Positions 43,980-51,315 of a stretch of DNA of 51,315 nt are shown here, piece after piece; positions within the stretch are counted from its first letter, which is position 1, and each line of letters begins with the position of its first letter. The stretch spans positions 1-51,315 of the forward strand of contig NZ_QPLK01000023.1 of NCBI RefSeq assembly GCF_003340565.1. Reading direction: 5' to 3'. A program made the translations under genes and the position numbers. Source of the DNA: Rhodovulum sp. 12E13. Its GTDB lineage: Bacteria > Pseudomonadota > Alphaproteobacteria > Rhodobacterales > Rhodobacteraceae. The notes below the pieces were generated by a model. The model searched no databases. It saw nothing but the letters and a program-made list of their open reading frames with translations, and had not been told where the DNA came from.

Positions 43980-44990
43980 TCAGCCCGAAAACGGCAGGGT
44001 GACGCGGAAGCAGGTGCCCGCCGGCCCCGTGCGTGCGACCTCCAGCCTGCCGCCGTGGTTGCGGCAGAGCTCGTGGCAGATGCGCAGGCCAAGGCCGCTG
44101 CCGCCCTCCCTGCCCGACAGCTGGTCCTGCCCGATGCGGCCAGCGACGGAGCCGGGCAGGCCCGGCCCGTCATCCGCCACCTCGATCACGGCGCTCTCGC
44201 CGTCGTTTCGGCCCGAGATCCGTACCGAGCGGGCGCCGGCGTCGAAGGCGTTGCGCACGAGGTTCAGCAGGATGCGGTAGGTCTGGTCGAAATCGGCGTC
44301 GAGCAGCACGTCGTCGGAGGCCACCCCCTCCAGCGCGGCGGCGCTCCCGTCGGGGCCGACGGCGGTGGCGGCGAGCTCCTCCACCACGTCGGCCAGCAGG
44401 AAGCGCTCGCGGTCGGGCGCGGGAAGCCCGACCCGGCCGGCCTGCACCGTCTGCCGGCAGATGTCGAGGGCGCGCTCCAGCGCGCGGGCCATGCTCTCCG
44501 AGCTCAGGCGCACCCGGTCGTCCTCGTGGGCGGCGAGGCGGTCGCACATGAGCTGGGCGGTCGCCAGCGTGTTCTTGAGGTCGTGGGTGAGCTGGCGCAC
44601 GGCCGAGCCGAGCTCGGCCAGTTGCCGCTCGCGCTGGTCGCGGATGACAATGAGCACCGCGTCGCCCCCATCCTCGCGGCCCATCATGCGCGCGCGCAGG
44701 AGCGCCGGCACGGTCCGCCCGTCGCGCGTGCGGCAGGACAGCTCGTCGGAGCTCCAGCGCCCCTCGCGACGGACATTGGCCATGAAGCCCTCGAGGCGCG
44801 CGATCTCGTGGGGGTGGATGTCGGCCGGCGTCATGTCGGCCAGCTCCTCGCTGGAGAAGCCGAGCAGTTCGCGCGCCGCGCCGTTGGCGGCGAGGAACCG
44901 CCCGCTGCCCGCGTCGATCAGCACCGCCGGGTCGAAATTCTCGGCCAGAAGCTCGGCGGCCGGGTGGCCGACGGGCGCGGAGAGATCCAT
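43980..44990 (-). CDS. PAS-domain sensor histidine kinase
   Basis: A 336-residue kinase with no membrane segment, so a soluble sensor. The PAS domain spans about 15-118 (FLAANGAARELLGFSSEELADMTPADIHP, GRTVPALLRARMM, IVIRDQRERQ). The phosphoacceptor is H136 in LTHDLKNTLATAQL. The HATPase domain has LVRNAFDAGARS (N box), VADDGPGLPG (G1) and GGSGLGLRICHELCRNHGG (G2). No response regulator is adjacent. The start at 44990 (MDLSAPVG) is the most likely; two upstream starts remain possible. It ends three bases from the convergent AhpD-like gene. Confidence 0.9.
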   Translation of the reverse strand: MDLSAPVGHPAAELLAENFDPAVLIDAGSGRFLAANGAARELLGFSSEELADMTPADIHPHEIARLEGFMANVRREGRWSSDELSCRTRDGRTVPALLRARMMGREDGGDAVLIVIRDQRERQLAELGSAVRQLTHDLKNTLATAQLMCDRLAAHEDDRVRLSSESMARALERALDICRQTVQAGRVGLPAPDRERFLLADVVEELAATAVGPDGSAAALEGVASDDVLLDADFDQTYRILLNLVRNAFDAGARSVRISGRNDGESAVIEVADDGPGLPGSVAGRIGQDQLSGREGGSGLGLRICHELCRNHGGRLEVARTGPAGTCFRVTLPFSG

Positions 44991-45168
44991 GCCGTGCCCC
45001 CAAGGGATGCTCACGCCGTATCGCGGTCGGGGTATCACATCGTGATCGCGCCGTCGCGTCCGGAACGGCATCCGTGCTCAAAGCTGCGTGAGGGACGGTG
45101 GCCTTTCTGGCCCCGAGCTGCCCGATCCGAAACGCTGCCCCCGCCATCCTTCGGACAAGGAGCGCCGC

Positions 45169-45369
45169 ATGATCCACCTGTTTCGTCTTGCTCTTGCGTG
45201 GCTCCTCCTGCTCGCTGCCTGTAGCGGCCGGCCCCCTCGAGGTATGGCGTCGTCAGCAGCACCGTCACGCCCGAGCCCGCGAGGCGGCCGATCCGCCGCC
45301 AGACGCGCTGGCGGGCGGTCGGGTCGAGGGCGGTCGTCGGTTCGTCGAGGAACGGCACGCCCGGCGTGA
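45169..45369 (+). pseudogene. Lipoprotein gene 5' end fused to unrelated sequence
   Basis: AAGGAG six bases before ATG 45169 opens a convincing lipoprotein start, MIHLFRLALAWLLLLAACSG, with lipobox LLAAC. From about codon 20 the frame becomes Arg/Ser/Gly-rich and runs antisense to the ABC-ATPase remnant at 45230-45394, ending at 45369. The natural reading is a truncated lipoprotein gene joined to an inverted fragment near 45228. The 66-residue product might still be made. Confidence 0.55.
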
Positions 45370-45394
45370 CGATCAGCGAGGCGGCGATGGCGAA
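45230..45394 (-). pseudogene. Remnant of an ABC transporter ATP-binding gene
   Basis: On the minus strand a stretch of about 55 codons reads AIAASLIVTPGVPFLDEPTT, then ALDPTARQRVWRRIGRLAGS and GVTVLLTTPYLEGA. This is the Walker B, D-loop and switch region of a DrrA-type ATPase; the H-loop His is changed to Pro. Nothing of Walker A or the LSGG signature lies upstream in frame, and the similarity stops abruptly at both ends. It is an isolated fragment of a destroyed gene. Confidence 0.7.
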
Positions 45395-45516
45395 CGGCGC
45401 GCCGGCCGGGTCGGGCCCGGCAGGAAGAAGGCCCCGCATGTCGGGCCCCTGACGGAGGGGAGGTGTCGGATGTGAGTTGACCGGAGCGCCGTGCTGGCGT
45501 AGCCAGATGTCGTTCC

Positions 45517-45590
45517 GCGGGTATAGCTTAATGGTAAAGCCCCTGCCTTCCAAGCAGGTTATGTCGGTTCGATTCCGTCTACCCGCTCCA
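45517..45590 (+). tRNA. tRNA-Gly (anticodon TCC)
   Basis: A 74-nt tRNA with encoded CCA. The acceptor stem GCGGGTA pairs with TACCCGC, followed by discriminator T and CCA (45588-45590). The anticodon arm is CCTGC-CTTCCAA-GCAGG, so the anticodon is TCC, reading GGA/GGG. The T arm contains GGTTCGATTCC. The D arm is short, as in many bacterial glycine tRNAs. It lies on the plus strand just after the gene scar; tRNA genes are frequent integration sites. Confidence 0.97.
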
Positions 45591-45703
45591 CCCGCTTTGC
45601 CGCCGCGCGGGCAGCGTGTTTGCGGTTCTCCACAGTGTCGCCACGATTTCGGGCTAGCCTGTCGTCTGGAGCCCTATCGGGCGCGCACGGCACGGAGGAG
45701 GCG

Positions 45704-47296
45704 ATGGCGGGCAGCCCGGCAAGCCTGGCAGACGAGAGCGCGGCGGATGGCCTCGCGGCGTCGTGCGCGACCGGTGCCCCTTGCCCGGATCGCACCGCCC
45801 GTGCGCCGCTGCGCGTCGCGCTGATCCTGCCGGAGGGGCGGGCGGCGGCGGGAGTGGACGCCGCGGGCGCATGGCTTGCCCGATGGCTCGATGCCGATCC
45901 GCGGATGGCCCTCGTCGAGATTCGCCGTGCGCCGCCCGCGCCCGCGCCCGGCGGAGCCTTGGGGGCGGTCGCGCGGCTCGAGGCCCGGGCGGTACGCCTC
46001 CCCCAGGCCGCGCCGCTGCCTGCCCCACGGCTCGAGATTGGCGCCGCCGAGGTGGCCGTCGACCTCACCGGCGGCGGCGCCGCGGCCTGGGAGGGAGACC
46101 TGCCGCCCCATGGCGTCTGGCGCCTGACGTCGCACGCCCCCGGCGCCGGGCTGGCCGAGGCGATGCGGGGCCGCCCCGCGACCGAGGTGGCGCTCCTGCG
46201 CGAGACGGCAGGGGGAGCGCAAGAGATCGACCGCGCCCGCTACAACACCAAGTTTCTCGCCGCCCGCAACGCCGCCTTCGCCGCGGAGAAATCGGTGCAG
46301 CTTGCCGCACGCCGCCTCGCCGCGCTGCACGCGGGCGCCGGCGCAAGCGCAGCCCCGCGTGCCGGCCCGGCATCGCCCCCTGCCGCCTCGCTCGCCGCCT
46401 ACGCGCCCCGGCTCGCGCTGGCACTCGGGCGACGGCTCGCCACGAAAGGCGGGCGGCGTCTGGGCCTCGCGCCCGGCGACTTCGCGCTGCGGCTCTGCCC
46501 GGGCGGGGCGCTCGACTTCGACCCGGCGCGCGGCATGACGCTCGTGCCGCCGAAGGGGCATTACTGGGCCGATCCCTTCCTCTTCGAGCACCGGGGCCAG
46601 ACGTTCCTCTTCTGGGAGGATTACTTCCATGCGCTCGGCCGTGGCACCCTGCAGGCCGGCCGTCTCGAGGGCGACCGGCTGACGCCGCTCGGGGCGCCGC
46701 TCGAGGCAGAGCACCACCTCTCTTATCCCTTCGTCTTCGCCGCCGGGGGCGACATCTGGCTGATGCCCGAGACGATCGGCGCCGGGCGGCTCGAGGTGTG
46801 GCGCGCGACCGATTTCCCCCTCGGCTGGGAGCGTGCCGCGACCGCCTTCGAGGGTCGTCCGCCGGCCGATGCGGTGCTCGCGCAGGTCGGGGGCGACTGG
46901 TGGCTCTTCGCCAATTTCTGCGAGGACGGCTTCGGCGATTACGGCTCCGAGCTGCACCTTTTCCGCGTCGACGGCCCGCGCCTGCGCGAGATCGAGCCGC
47001 ACCCGCTGAACCCGGTGGTGATCGACGCCGCCACCGCCCGCGGCGGCGGGCGGGTCTGGCAGGAGGGCGGGCGCCTCTACCGCGCCAGCCAGGACAATAC
47101 CCACGACCTCTACGGCTGGGGCCTGAACGTCATGGAGATCACACGGCTCGACATGGCGGGTTATGCCGAGCGGCGCGTGCGCCACGTCCGCCCCGGCTTT
47201 CGCCCCGGCGTCATCGGCTGCCACCATCTCGATTTCGCCGGCGGCCGCGTGGTGATCGACGTGCGCTACCGCTTTCCCCGACTCGCACGGGGGTGA
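45704..47296 (+). CDS. GINT1-type beta-propeller protein (glucosamine inositolphosphorylceramide transferase-like)
   Basis: A 530-residue protein whose C-terminal half has the propeller motifs seen in the N-terminal domain of plant GINT1 and bacterial homologues: GHYWADPFLFEHRGQTFLFWEDY, HHLSYPFVFAAGGDIWLMPET, GRLEVWRATDFPLGWE, DWWLFANF, HPLNPVVIDA and LYRASQDNTHDLYGWGL. WADP/F, SYPFVF and the repeated D-x-W-L blades recall five-bladed GH43/GH130 folds. The N-terminal part (LRVALILPEG to ALHAG) resembles the formyltransferase-like half of bacterial relatives. No membrane segment. A role in glycan or lipid decoration is likely but unproven. ATG 45704 with GGAGGAGG upstream. Confidence 0.75.
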   Translation: MAGSPASLADESAADGLAASCATGAPCPDRTARAPLRVALILPEGRAAAGVDAAGAWLARWLDADPRMALVEIRRAPPAPAPGGALGAVARLEARAVRLPQAAPLPAPRLEIGAAEVAVDLTGGGAAAWEGDLPPHGVWRLTSHAPGAGLAEAMRGRPATEVALLRETAGGAQEIDRARYNTKFLAARNAAFAAEKSVQLAARRLAALHAGAGASAAPRAGPASPPAASLAAYAPRLALALGRRLATKGGRRLGLAPGDFALRLCPGGALDFDPARGMTLVPPKGHYWADPFLFEHRGQTFLFWEDYFHALGRGTLQAGRLEGDRLTPLGAPLEAEHHLSYPFVFAAGGDIWLMPETIGAGRLEVWRATDFPLGWERAATAFEGRPPADAVLAQVGGDWWLFANFCEDGFGDYGSELHLFRVDGPRLREIEPHPLNPVVIDAATARGGGRVWQEGGRLYRASQDNTHDLYGWGLNVMEITRLDMAGYAERRVRHVRPGFRPGVIGCHHLDFAGGRVVIDVRYRFPRLARG

Positions 47297-47306
47297 GGGT
47301 GCGCCC

Positions 47307-47903
47307 TCAGTCGCGCAACTCGTCGGCGCCGACGCCCCAGAGCGCGGCCTTGGGGGCCCAGCCGGTCTCGCCCCCCGCGTCGATCCGGCACCACGCGGGC
47401 AGGCACCGCCCGAGACGCGCGACCACCCCCGCCTCGACCCGCGCGATCACCCGCCCGTCGGCCTGCGGGCGGTGGCGCAGGGCGACCATGTCGCGCTCGA
47501 TCAGCACGGTACGCACGCCCGAGAGCAGCGAGTAGTGAACCCAGCCGCCTGCGCCGTCGCTGTCGCGCACGCGACGCCAATGGCCGAACTCCGCGGTGAT
47601 CTCGAGCGGCATGGCCCGGCGGGTATAGACCCAGTCGATCCGGTGCTGGAGCGACGGCCCGCGCCGCACGTTGCCCTCCGACGCCTTGAGCGAGACGTAG
47701 CGGGGCAGCGGCAGGTTGGTGACGGGGCCGCGCTTGGGCGCCGCGCGCACCGTGGCGGGCGTGGCCTGTTTGGCGGCCGACACCGCCTCTGGGCGTGGTT
47801 CGGGCCTCTGCGTCGCGCCGGCACCCTCTGCCGCCGCCTCGCTCGTCCACGCCAATACCGCGAGGATGGCCGCAATACGCCAGCCAAGGCCCCAGATCCT
47901 CAT
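47307..47903 (-). CDS. Secreted SH3-domain protein
   Basis: A 198-residue exported protein with signal peptide (MRIWGLGWRIAAILAVLAW to EAAA) and two bacterial SH3-like domains: VTNLPLPRYVSLKASEGNVRRGPSL, then WRRVRDSDGAGGWVHYSLLSG, and a second unit ending WCRIDAGGETGWAPKAALWGV. Such domains bind peptidoglycan or peptides in the periplasm. The family is conserved in Rhodobacterales beside a D-2-hydroxyacid dehydrogenase gene, as here (divergent, 110 bases apart). No enzymatic domain is present. Start MRIWGLGW at 47903 with only a weak ribosome site. Confidence 0.85.
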   Translation of the reverse strand: MRIWGLGWRIAAILAVLAWTSEAAAEGAGATQRPEPRPEAVSAAKQATPATVRAAPKRGPVTNLPLPRYVSLKASEGNVRRGPSLQHRIDWVYTRRAMPLEITAEFGHWRRVRDSDGAGGWVHYSLLSGVRTVLIERDMVALRHRPQADGRVIARVEAGVVARLGRCLPAWCRIDAGGETGWAPKAALWGVGADELRD

Positions 47904-48013
47904 GTTTCGCTGCCTGCCCGATCCGTGTCCGGTCGCGGGCGCTTGTCCCGCGCGCCCTTGGGGTCCAAGGTGCCACCGACGCGCGGGCCTGGGAAGAACG
48001 AGGGAGGGGCAGC

Positions 48014-49000
48014 ATGCCATCCGAACGGCTGAGTGTTGTCGTCACGCGACGGTTGCCCGAGGCGGTCGAGACCCGCATGTCGGAGCTCTTCCGCGTCGAG
48101 CTGCGTGCCGACGATGGGCCGATGAGCCGCGACGAACTGGCCGAGGCGATGCGCCGGGCCGACGTGCTGGTGCCCACGATCACCGACACGATCGACGCGC
48201 CCCTGCTCGCGCAGGCCGGCGACCGGCTCAAGCTGATCGCGAATTACGGCGCCGGCGTCGACAACATCGACGTGCATACGGCCCGGCAACGCGGGATCCT
48301 CGTCTCGAACACGCCCGGCTCCACCACCGACGACACCGCCGACATGGCGATGGCGCTGATTCTCGCCGTGACCCGCAGGATCCCCGAGGGGCTGGCGGCG
48401 ATGCAGGCGGGCACCTGGGAAGGGTGGGCGCCCACGGCCTTCCTCGGCGGCCGCATCTCGGGCCGGCGGCTCGGCATCCTCGGCATGGGGCGGATCGGGC
48501 AGGCGGTGGCGAAGCGCGCACGCGCCTTCGGCATGCAGGTGCACTATCACAATCGCCACCGCCTCCACCCCGAGACGGAGGCCGAGCACGAGGCGACGTA
48601 CTGGGAGAGCCTCGACCAGATGGTCGCGCGGATGGACGTGCTGTCGATCAACTGCCCGCACACGCCGGCGACCTTCCACCTGATCAACGCGCGGCGGCTG
48701 AAGCTGATGAAGCCCGAGGCGGTGATCGTGAACACCTCGCGCGGGCAGGTCGTCGACGAGAACGCGCTGACCCGTGCGCTGCGGTCGGGCGACATCGCGG
48801 GCGCGGGCCTCGACGTCTACGAGCACGGCACCGACATCAACCCGCGACTGCGCGAGCTGCCCAACGTGGTGCTGCTGCCGCACATGGGCTCGGCCACTCG
48901 CGAGGCGCGGGTCGAGATGGGCGAAAAGGTGCTGATCAACGTCAAGACCTTCGCCGACGGCCACCGCCCGCCCGACCTCGTCGTGCCGTCGATGCTCTGA
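48014..49000 (+). CDS. D-2-hydroxyacid dehydrogenase, glyoxylate/hydroxypyruvate-reductase-like
   Basis: A 328-residue NAD(P)-dependent dehydrogenase of the GyaR/GhrB type, reducing glyoxylate and hydroxypyruvate to glycolate and D-glycerate. The nucleotide loop is LGILGMGRIGQAVAKRAR; the catalytic Arg lies in NTSRGQVVDENAL, the Glu follows in the AGAGLDVYEHG block, and the His is in LLPHMGSATREAR. ANYGAGVDNIDVHTA is the substrate loop. ATG 48014 after GAGGGAGGGG. It competes with or complements the bhc cycle for glyoxylate; a direct link is inference. The next gene starts seven bases after its stop. Confidence 0.92.
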   Translation: MPSERLSVVVTRRLPEAVETRMSELFRVELRADDGPMSRDELAEAMRRADVLVPTITDTIDAPLLAQAGDRLKLIANYGAGVDNIDVHTARQRGILVSNTPGSTTDDTADMAMALILAVTRRIPEGLAAMQAGTWEGWAPTAFLGGRISGRRLGILGMGRIGQAVAKRARAFGMQVHYHNRHRLHPETEAEHEATYWESLDQMVARMDVLSINCPHTPATFHLINARRLKLMKPEAVIVNTSRGQVVDENALTRALRSGDIAGAGLDVYEHGTDINPRLRELPNVVLLPHMGSATREARVEMGEKVLINVKTFADGHRPPDLVVPSML

Positions 49001-49007
49001 GCGGCGC

Positions 49008-49490
49008 ATGGCGTTCCGGCCGCGCAGGATCGTCTCCGGTGCGCAGACCGGGGTGGACCTCGCCGCGCTCGACGTGGCGCTTGATCTGGGCTTCGAGACC
49101 GGCGGCTGGGTGCCGAAGGGGCGGCGCAACGAGGCGGGGCCGATCCCCGAATATTATGCGGGTCTCGTGGAGGCGGAGAGTGCCGCACCGGCAGTGCGGA
49201 CCGACCTGAACGTGCGCGATTCCGATGCCACGCTGATCCTGGCGCGCGACGCCGTGGAGAGTCCGGGCACGGCGCTGACCGAGCGGCGCGCACGGGCGCA
49301 TGGCCGGCCCTGCCTCCGGCTGACGCTCGACAGCGGGGCCGAGGCTGCGGCGGAGGCGATCCGCCGGTGGCTGGAGGACCTGCGCCCTCCTGTGCTCAAC
49401 GTCGCCGGCCCGCGCGAAAGCAGCGCGCCGGGGATTGGCGACGAGGCCCGCGCGGCCCTCTGGGCAGCCCTTGGCGACGATCCGGCGTGA
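49008..49490 (+). CDS. Putative molybdenum carrier / YpsA-like Rossmann protein
   Basis: A 160-residue Rossmann-type protein of the putative molybdenum-carrier (MoCo carrier, cpYpsA-related) group. The start IVSGAQTGVDLAALDVALDLGF, the middle GGWVPKGRRNEAGPIPEYYA, LILARD and the PPVLNVAGPRESSAPGI end follow the family. The nucleotide or cofactor is not proven for the family as I know it. ATG 49008 stands seven bases after the dehydrogenase stop, without an obvious ribosome site, so translation may be coupled. Confidence 0.88.
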   Translation: MAFRPRRIVSGAQTGVDLAALDVALDLGFETGGWVPKGRRNEAGPIPEYYAGLVEAESAAPAVRTDLNVRDSDATLILARDAVESPGTALTERRARAHGRPCLRLTLDSGAEAAAEAIRRWLEDLRPPVLNVAGPRESSAPGIGDEARAALWAALGDDPA

Positions 49491-50539
49491 TGAGCGACGG
49501 CGTGCAGCGTCTGCTCGGCACCGGTCCCGGCAGCGACAGGGAAAACGGGCGATACGGCGGCAACCCGCGGCGTGCCGCGCTGTTCGTTGCTCTCGTCCTC
49601 GTTGCGCTGGCGATCGCGGTGGCGGGCTGGCGGGTCATCAGGCGCGGGACAGCCCCTCGCGATGCGCTCCCGCGATGCGATGCCCGATACGCGGGTGAAA
49701 GGAGGGCCTCGATTGACCCCGATCGGCCGATGCGGCGCGGCGGAGCGGCGGGGATGGGGCAGGCCGACGCGCCCGTCCGCGGCGCCCTGCCGGCAGGCGC
49801 CGTGGCCGCCCCCGCCAGACGGCTGCCTTCATCGTTCCGGTCGGCGCGGCAGGGCGACGATCACGGCCCTCACGCCCACGGCCCGCGAGGCGTGCGCCGT
49901 GTCGAGGGAACGGGGCTCGCCCGCGTCGCCGGGGCCGCCGCGCTCCGCCCGCCGCCAGAGCCGCGCTCTCCCGCCAGCTTCTGCAACTCGCGAATGCGGT
50001 TCTCCGTCGCCGGGTGGGTCGAGAAGAGCCTGTCGTGGGCGTGGGCGTGCAACGGATTGACGATGAACATGTGGGCCGTGCCCGGGTTGCGCTCGGCCGA
50101 GTTCATGTCGATCCGCGCCGCGAGGCCCGAAATCCTGGCCAGCGCCGAGGCGAGCCACAGGGGCTGGCCGCAGATCTCGGCCCCGCCCCTGTCGGCCTCG
50201 TATTCCCGCGTGCGCGAGATCGCCATCTGCACCAGTCCTGCCGCCAGCGGCGCGAGGATCATCGTGGCCAGCACGCCGACGATCCCCATGCCGTTGTCGC
50301 GCCCGCCGCGGAAGAAGAAGGCGAAATTGGCGAGCATCGTGATCGCGCCCGCGAGCGTGGCCGCCACTGTCATGATCAGCGTGTCGCGGTTGCGGATATG
50401 GGCCAGCTCGTGCGCCATCACGCCGGCGACCTCCTCGCGAGACAGGCTGCGCAGGAGGCCCGTGGTGGCCGCCACGGCGGCGTTCGCGGGGTTGCGGCCG
50501 GTGGCGAAGGCGTTGGGCTGGTCGCTGTCGATCAGGTAG
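49490..50539 (+). CDS. Doubtful ORF with one membrane segment
   Basis: ATG 49490 overlaps the stop of the previous gene (TGATG), and the first 60 residues look genuine: a polar start, then [23 protein letters not shown] as a membrane helix. The frame then stays open to 50539 across the antisense strand of htpX, where the sequence has no protein-like character. A small membrane protein whose stop has been lost, or a chance frame, are both possible. Confidence 0.25.
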   Translation: MSDGVQRLLGTGPGSDRENGRYGGNPRRAALFVALVLVALAIAVAGWRVIRRGTAPRDALPRCDARYAGERRASIDPDRPMRRGGAAGMGQADAPVRGALPAGAVAAPARRLPSSFRSARQGDDHGPHAHGPRGVRRVEGTGLARVAGAAALRPPPEPRSPASFCNSRMRFSVAGWVEKSLSWAWACNGLTMNMWAVPGLRSAEFMSIRAARPEILASAEASHRGWPQISAPPLSASYSRVREIAICTSPAASGARIIVASTPTIPMPLSRPPRKKKAKLASIVIAPASVAATVMISVSRLRIWASSCAITPATSSRDRLRRRPVVAATAAFAGLRPVAKALGWSLSIR

Positions 50540-50799
50540 ATCGCCGGCACCGGCATGCCCGCGCGCTGCGCCATCCGCTCGATGTCGCCCACGAAGTCGG
50601 GCGCCGAGGCGCGCGTCACGAGCCGCGCGTCGTGCGCCCGGAGCGCCGCCCTGTCCGACCCCCACCAGGCGTAGACGTTCATCCCGGCGGCAAGGATCAG
50701 CGCGAGGATCATGCCGGTCTCGCCCCCCAGCGCCAGGCCGGCGAGGCCGAAAAGCGCCGTGAGCGCGGCGAGCAGCATCGCGGTGCGGACGAGGGCCAT
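49870..50799 (-). CDS. htpX: Membrane metalloprotease HtpX
   Basis: A 309-residue inner-membrane zinc protease that degrades misfolded membrane proteins. Two N-terminal helices (about 5-24 and 29-47), the zinc motif H130-E-L-A-H134 in [14 protein letters not shown], two more helices, and the third-ligand region [27 protein letters not shown] is the normal end; a 30-residue Gly/Ser/Pro/Arg tail follows. ATG 50799 with GGAGAA upstream. A sigma32-type promoter is not evident. Confidence 0.95.
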   Translation of the reverse strand: MALVRTAMLLAALTALFGLAGLALGGETGMILALILAAGMNVYAWWGSDRAALRAHDARLVTRASAPDFVGDIERMAQRAGMPVPAIYLIDSDQPNAFATGRNPANAAVAATTGLLRSLSREEVAGVMAHELAHIRNRDTLIMTVAATLAGAITMLANFAFFFRGGRDNGMGIVGVLATMILAPLAAGLVQMAISRTREYEADRGGAEICGQPLWLASALARISGLAARIDMNSAERNPGTAHMFIVNPLHAHAHDRLFSTHPATENRIRELQKLAGERGSGGGRSAAAPATRASPVPSTRRTPRGPWA

Positions 50800-51148
50800 G
50801 TCGTTCTCCGATGAGCGGGGTCTCGGTTCGACGAAGATATGGGGAGCGCGCAGGCCCAGCCAAGATGCCGGCGTCGTGCCACACTGCACGGTGCGTGCTT
50901 GGCCCCTGCGCCCCGGCGCGCCCCGTGTCGCGTCGGTGTCGCGCCGCCGATCACCGCGGCGGCCTGACCAGCCGACCTGGCGATGCCGAGGGCAAGCTCG
51001 GCATGCGGCGGCAGTGCGGGAGCGGACCCGGGCGCGCCGGCCTGCCGGGACAGATGTCAGACCGGTGACGCGCCGGGGGCCTGCGGCCTGCCATGGCTCC
51101 GTGTGACCGAGACGCCCGTCGCCCGGGGGGAAGGAGGCGGCCTAGGAT
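50800..51148. other. Gap between htpX and the IS110 end
   Basis: No gene or RNA is seen in the first 350 bases upstream of htpX. The sequence is GC-rich up to about 51140 and then becomes more mixed, at which point the insertion sequence probably begins. The htpX promoter should lie here but I cannot place it. Confidence 0.4.
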
Positions 51149-51270
51149 GCGTACCCATAAAGGGGGTTCACGCGTTTCTTGCTTACGCTGAGGTAATTGC
51201 TGCCGGCGCTTCCCATGACCGGCGACATCGCCACGATAGCCGGGATCAGGCCCCAATCGAGGATACCGCA
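51149..51270 (+). ncRNA. Candidate bridge-RNA region in the IS110 left end
   Basis: The non-coding end ahead of an IS110-family transposase. IS110 elements are known to encode a bridge RNA in the non-coding end upstream of the recombinase. Two hairpins can be drawn: GCGTACCC (51149-51156) with GGGT-TC-ACGC (51164-51173), and GCCGG (51202-51206) with CCGGC (51219-51223). Boundaries and target/donor loops cannot be fixed without the rest of the element. Confidence 0.35.
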
Positions 51271-51315
51271 ATGAAACAGTATGTCGGGCTGGACGTGTCG
51301 CAGAAGGAGACTTCC
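51271..51315 (+). mobile_element. IS110-family transposase, N-terminus only (cut by the window edge)
   Basis: ATG 51271 after GAGG (51260-51263) opens MKQYVGLDVSQKETS. This is the start of the DEDD/RuvC-like domain of IS110-family transposases; the Asp in GLDVS is the first catalytic residue. Only 15 codons are in the window. The upstream 120 bases differ in composition from the host DNA and probably belong to the element. Confidence 0.9.

Overview
The window is high-GC chromosomal DNA from an alphaproteobacterium, most likely Rhodobacterales (Rhodobacteraceae/Paracoccaceae). The reasons are a complete beta-hydroxyaspartate cycle cluster (bhcR, bhcABCD), a GcrA cell-cycle regulator, FnrL-type TTGAC-N4-ATCAA sites, a GTG/ATG start pattern with many 4-bp overlaps, and gene pairs typical of the group (trpA beside ychF; an SH3-domain protein divergent from a glyoxylate-reductase-like dehydrogenase). 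I do not name a species.

Layout. 1-900: one low-GC gene of unknown function, open to the left edge, which looks acquired. 900-3050: entericidin-like lipoprotein, three related small two-helix membrane proteins, a rhodanese, a cytochrome b561 and a small soluble protein. 3131-8550: esterase-type hydrolase, enolase-superfamily enzyme, trpA, small membrane protein and ychF. 9136-12935: secreted D-Ala-D-Ala carboxypeptidase, amidase and pyrE. 13011-19625: the bhc locus. BhcR (IclR family) is divergent from bhcA-bhcB-bhcC-bhcD, followed 4 bases later by a glyceraldehyde-3-phosphate-dehydrogenase-like gene. Together BhcA-D condense glyoxylate with glycine and return oxaloacetate, which lets the cell grow on C2 compounds such as glycolate. 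19739-25505: EamA exporter, acyl-CoA synthetase, and an overlapping ribF-ycgN-threonine-aldolase-like run. 25671-33390: DsbA/HCCA-isomerase-like protein, GT-C glycosyltransferase, CDF metal exporter, DCC protein, M48 lipoprotein, two tandem DUF6455 genes behind an FNR-type site, rimO and sodC. 33582-37882: ABC-2 exporter (ATPase plus permease), DUF2478 protein, gcrA and a second, ATPase-less ABC-2 permease. 37898-42615: a YhaN/YhaO (SbcC/SbcD-like) DNA-repair pair. 42682-50799: glycine-zipper lipoprotein, AhpD-like protein, PAS histidine kinase, a rearrangement scar with an ABC-ATPase remnant, tRNA-Gly(TCC), a GINT1-type beta-propeller protein, SH3 protein, hydroxyacid dehydrogenase, YpsA/molybdenum-carrier-like protein and htpX. 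51271-end: the first codons of an IS110-family transposase with its upstream non-coding end.

Apart from genes, four signals stand out. (1) A hairpin plus GGGATATTTGG-type module occurs four times, always just after a stop codon and in the orientation of the gene it follows. (2) A 60-bp intergenic repeat differs between two copies only at a compensating base pair and one loop base. (3) A poly-G to poly-C block lies between bhcB and bhcC and is probably a sequencing or assembly artefact at a hairpin. (4) The IS110 left end could hold a bridge RNA. The bhc cycle itself is known; the least explained part of that locus is the attached GAPDH-like gene.
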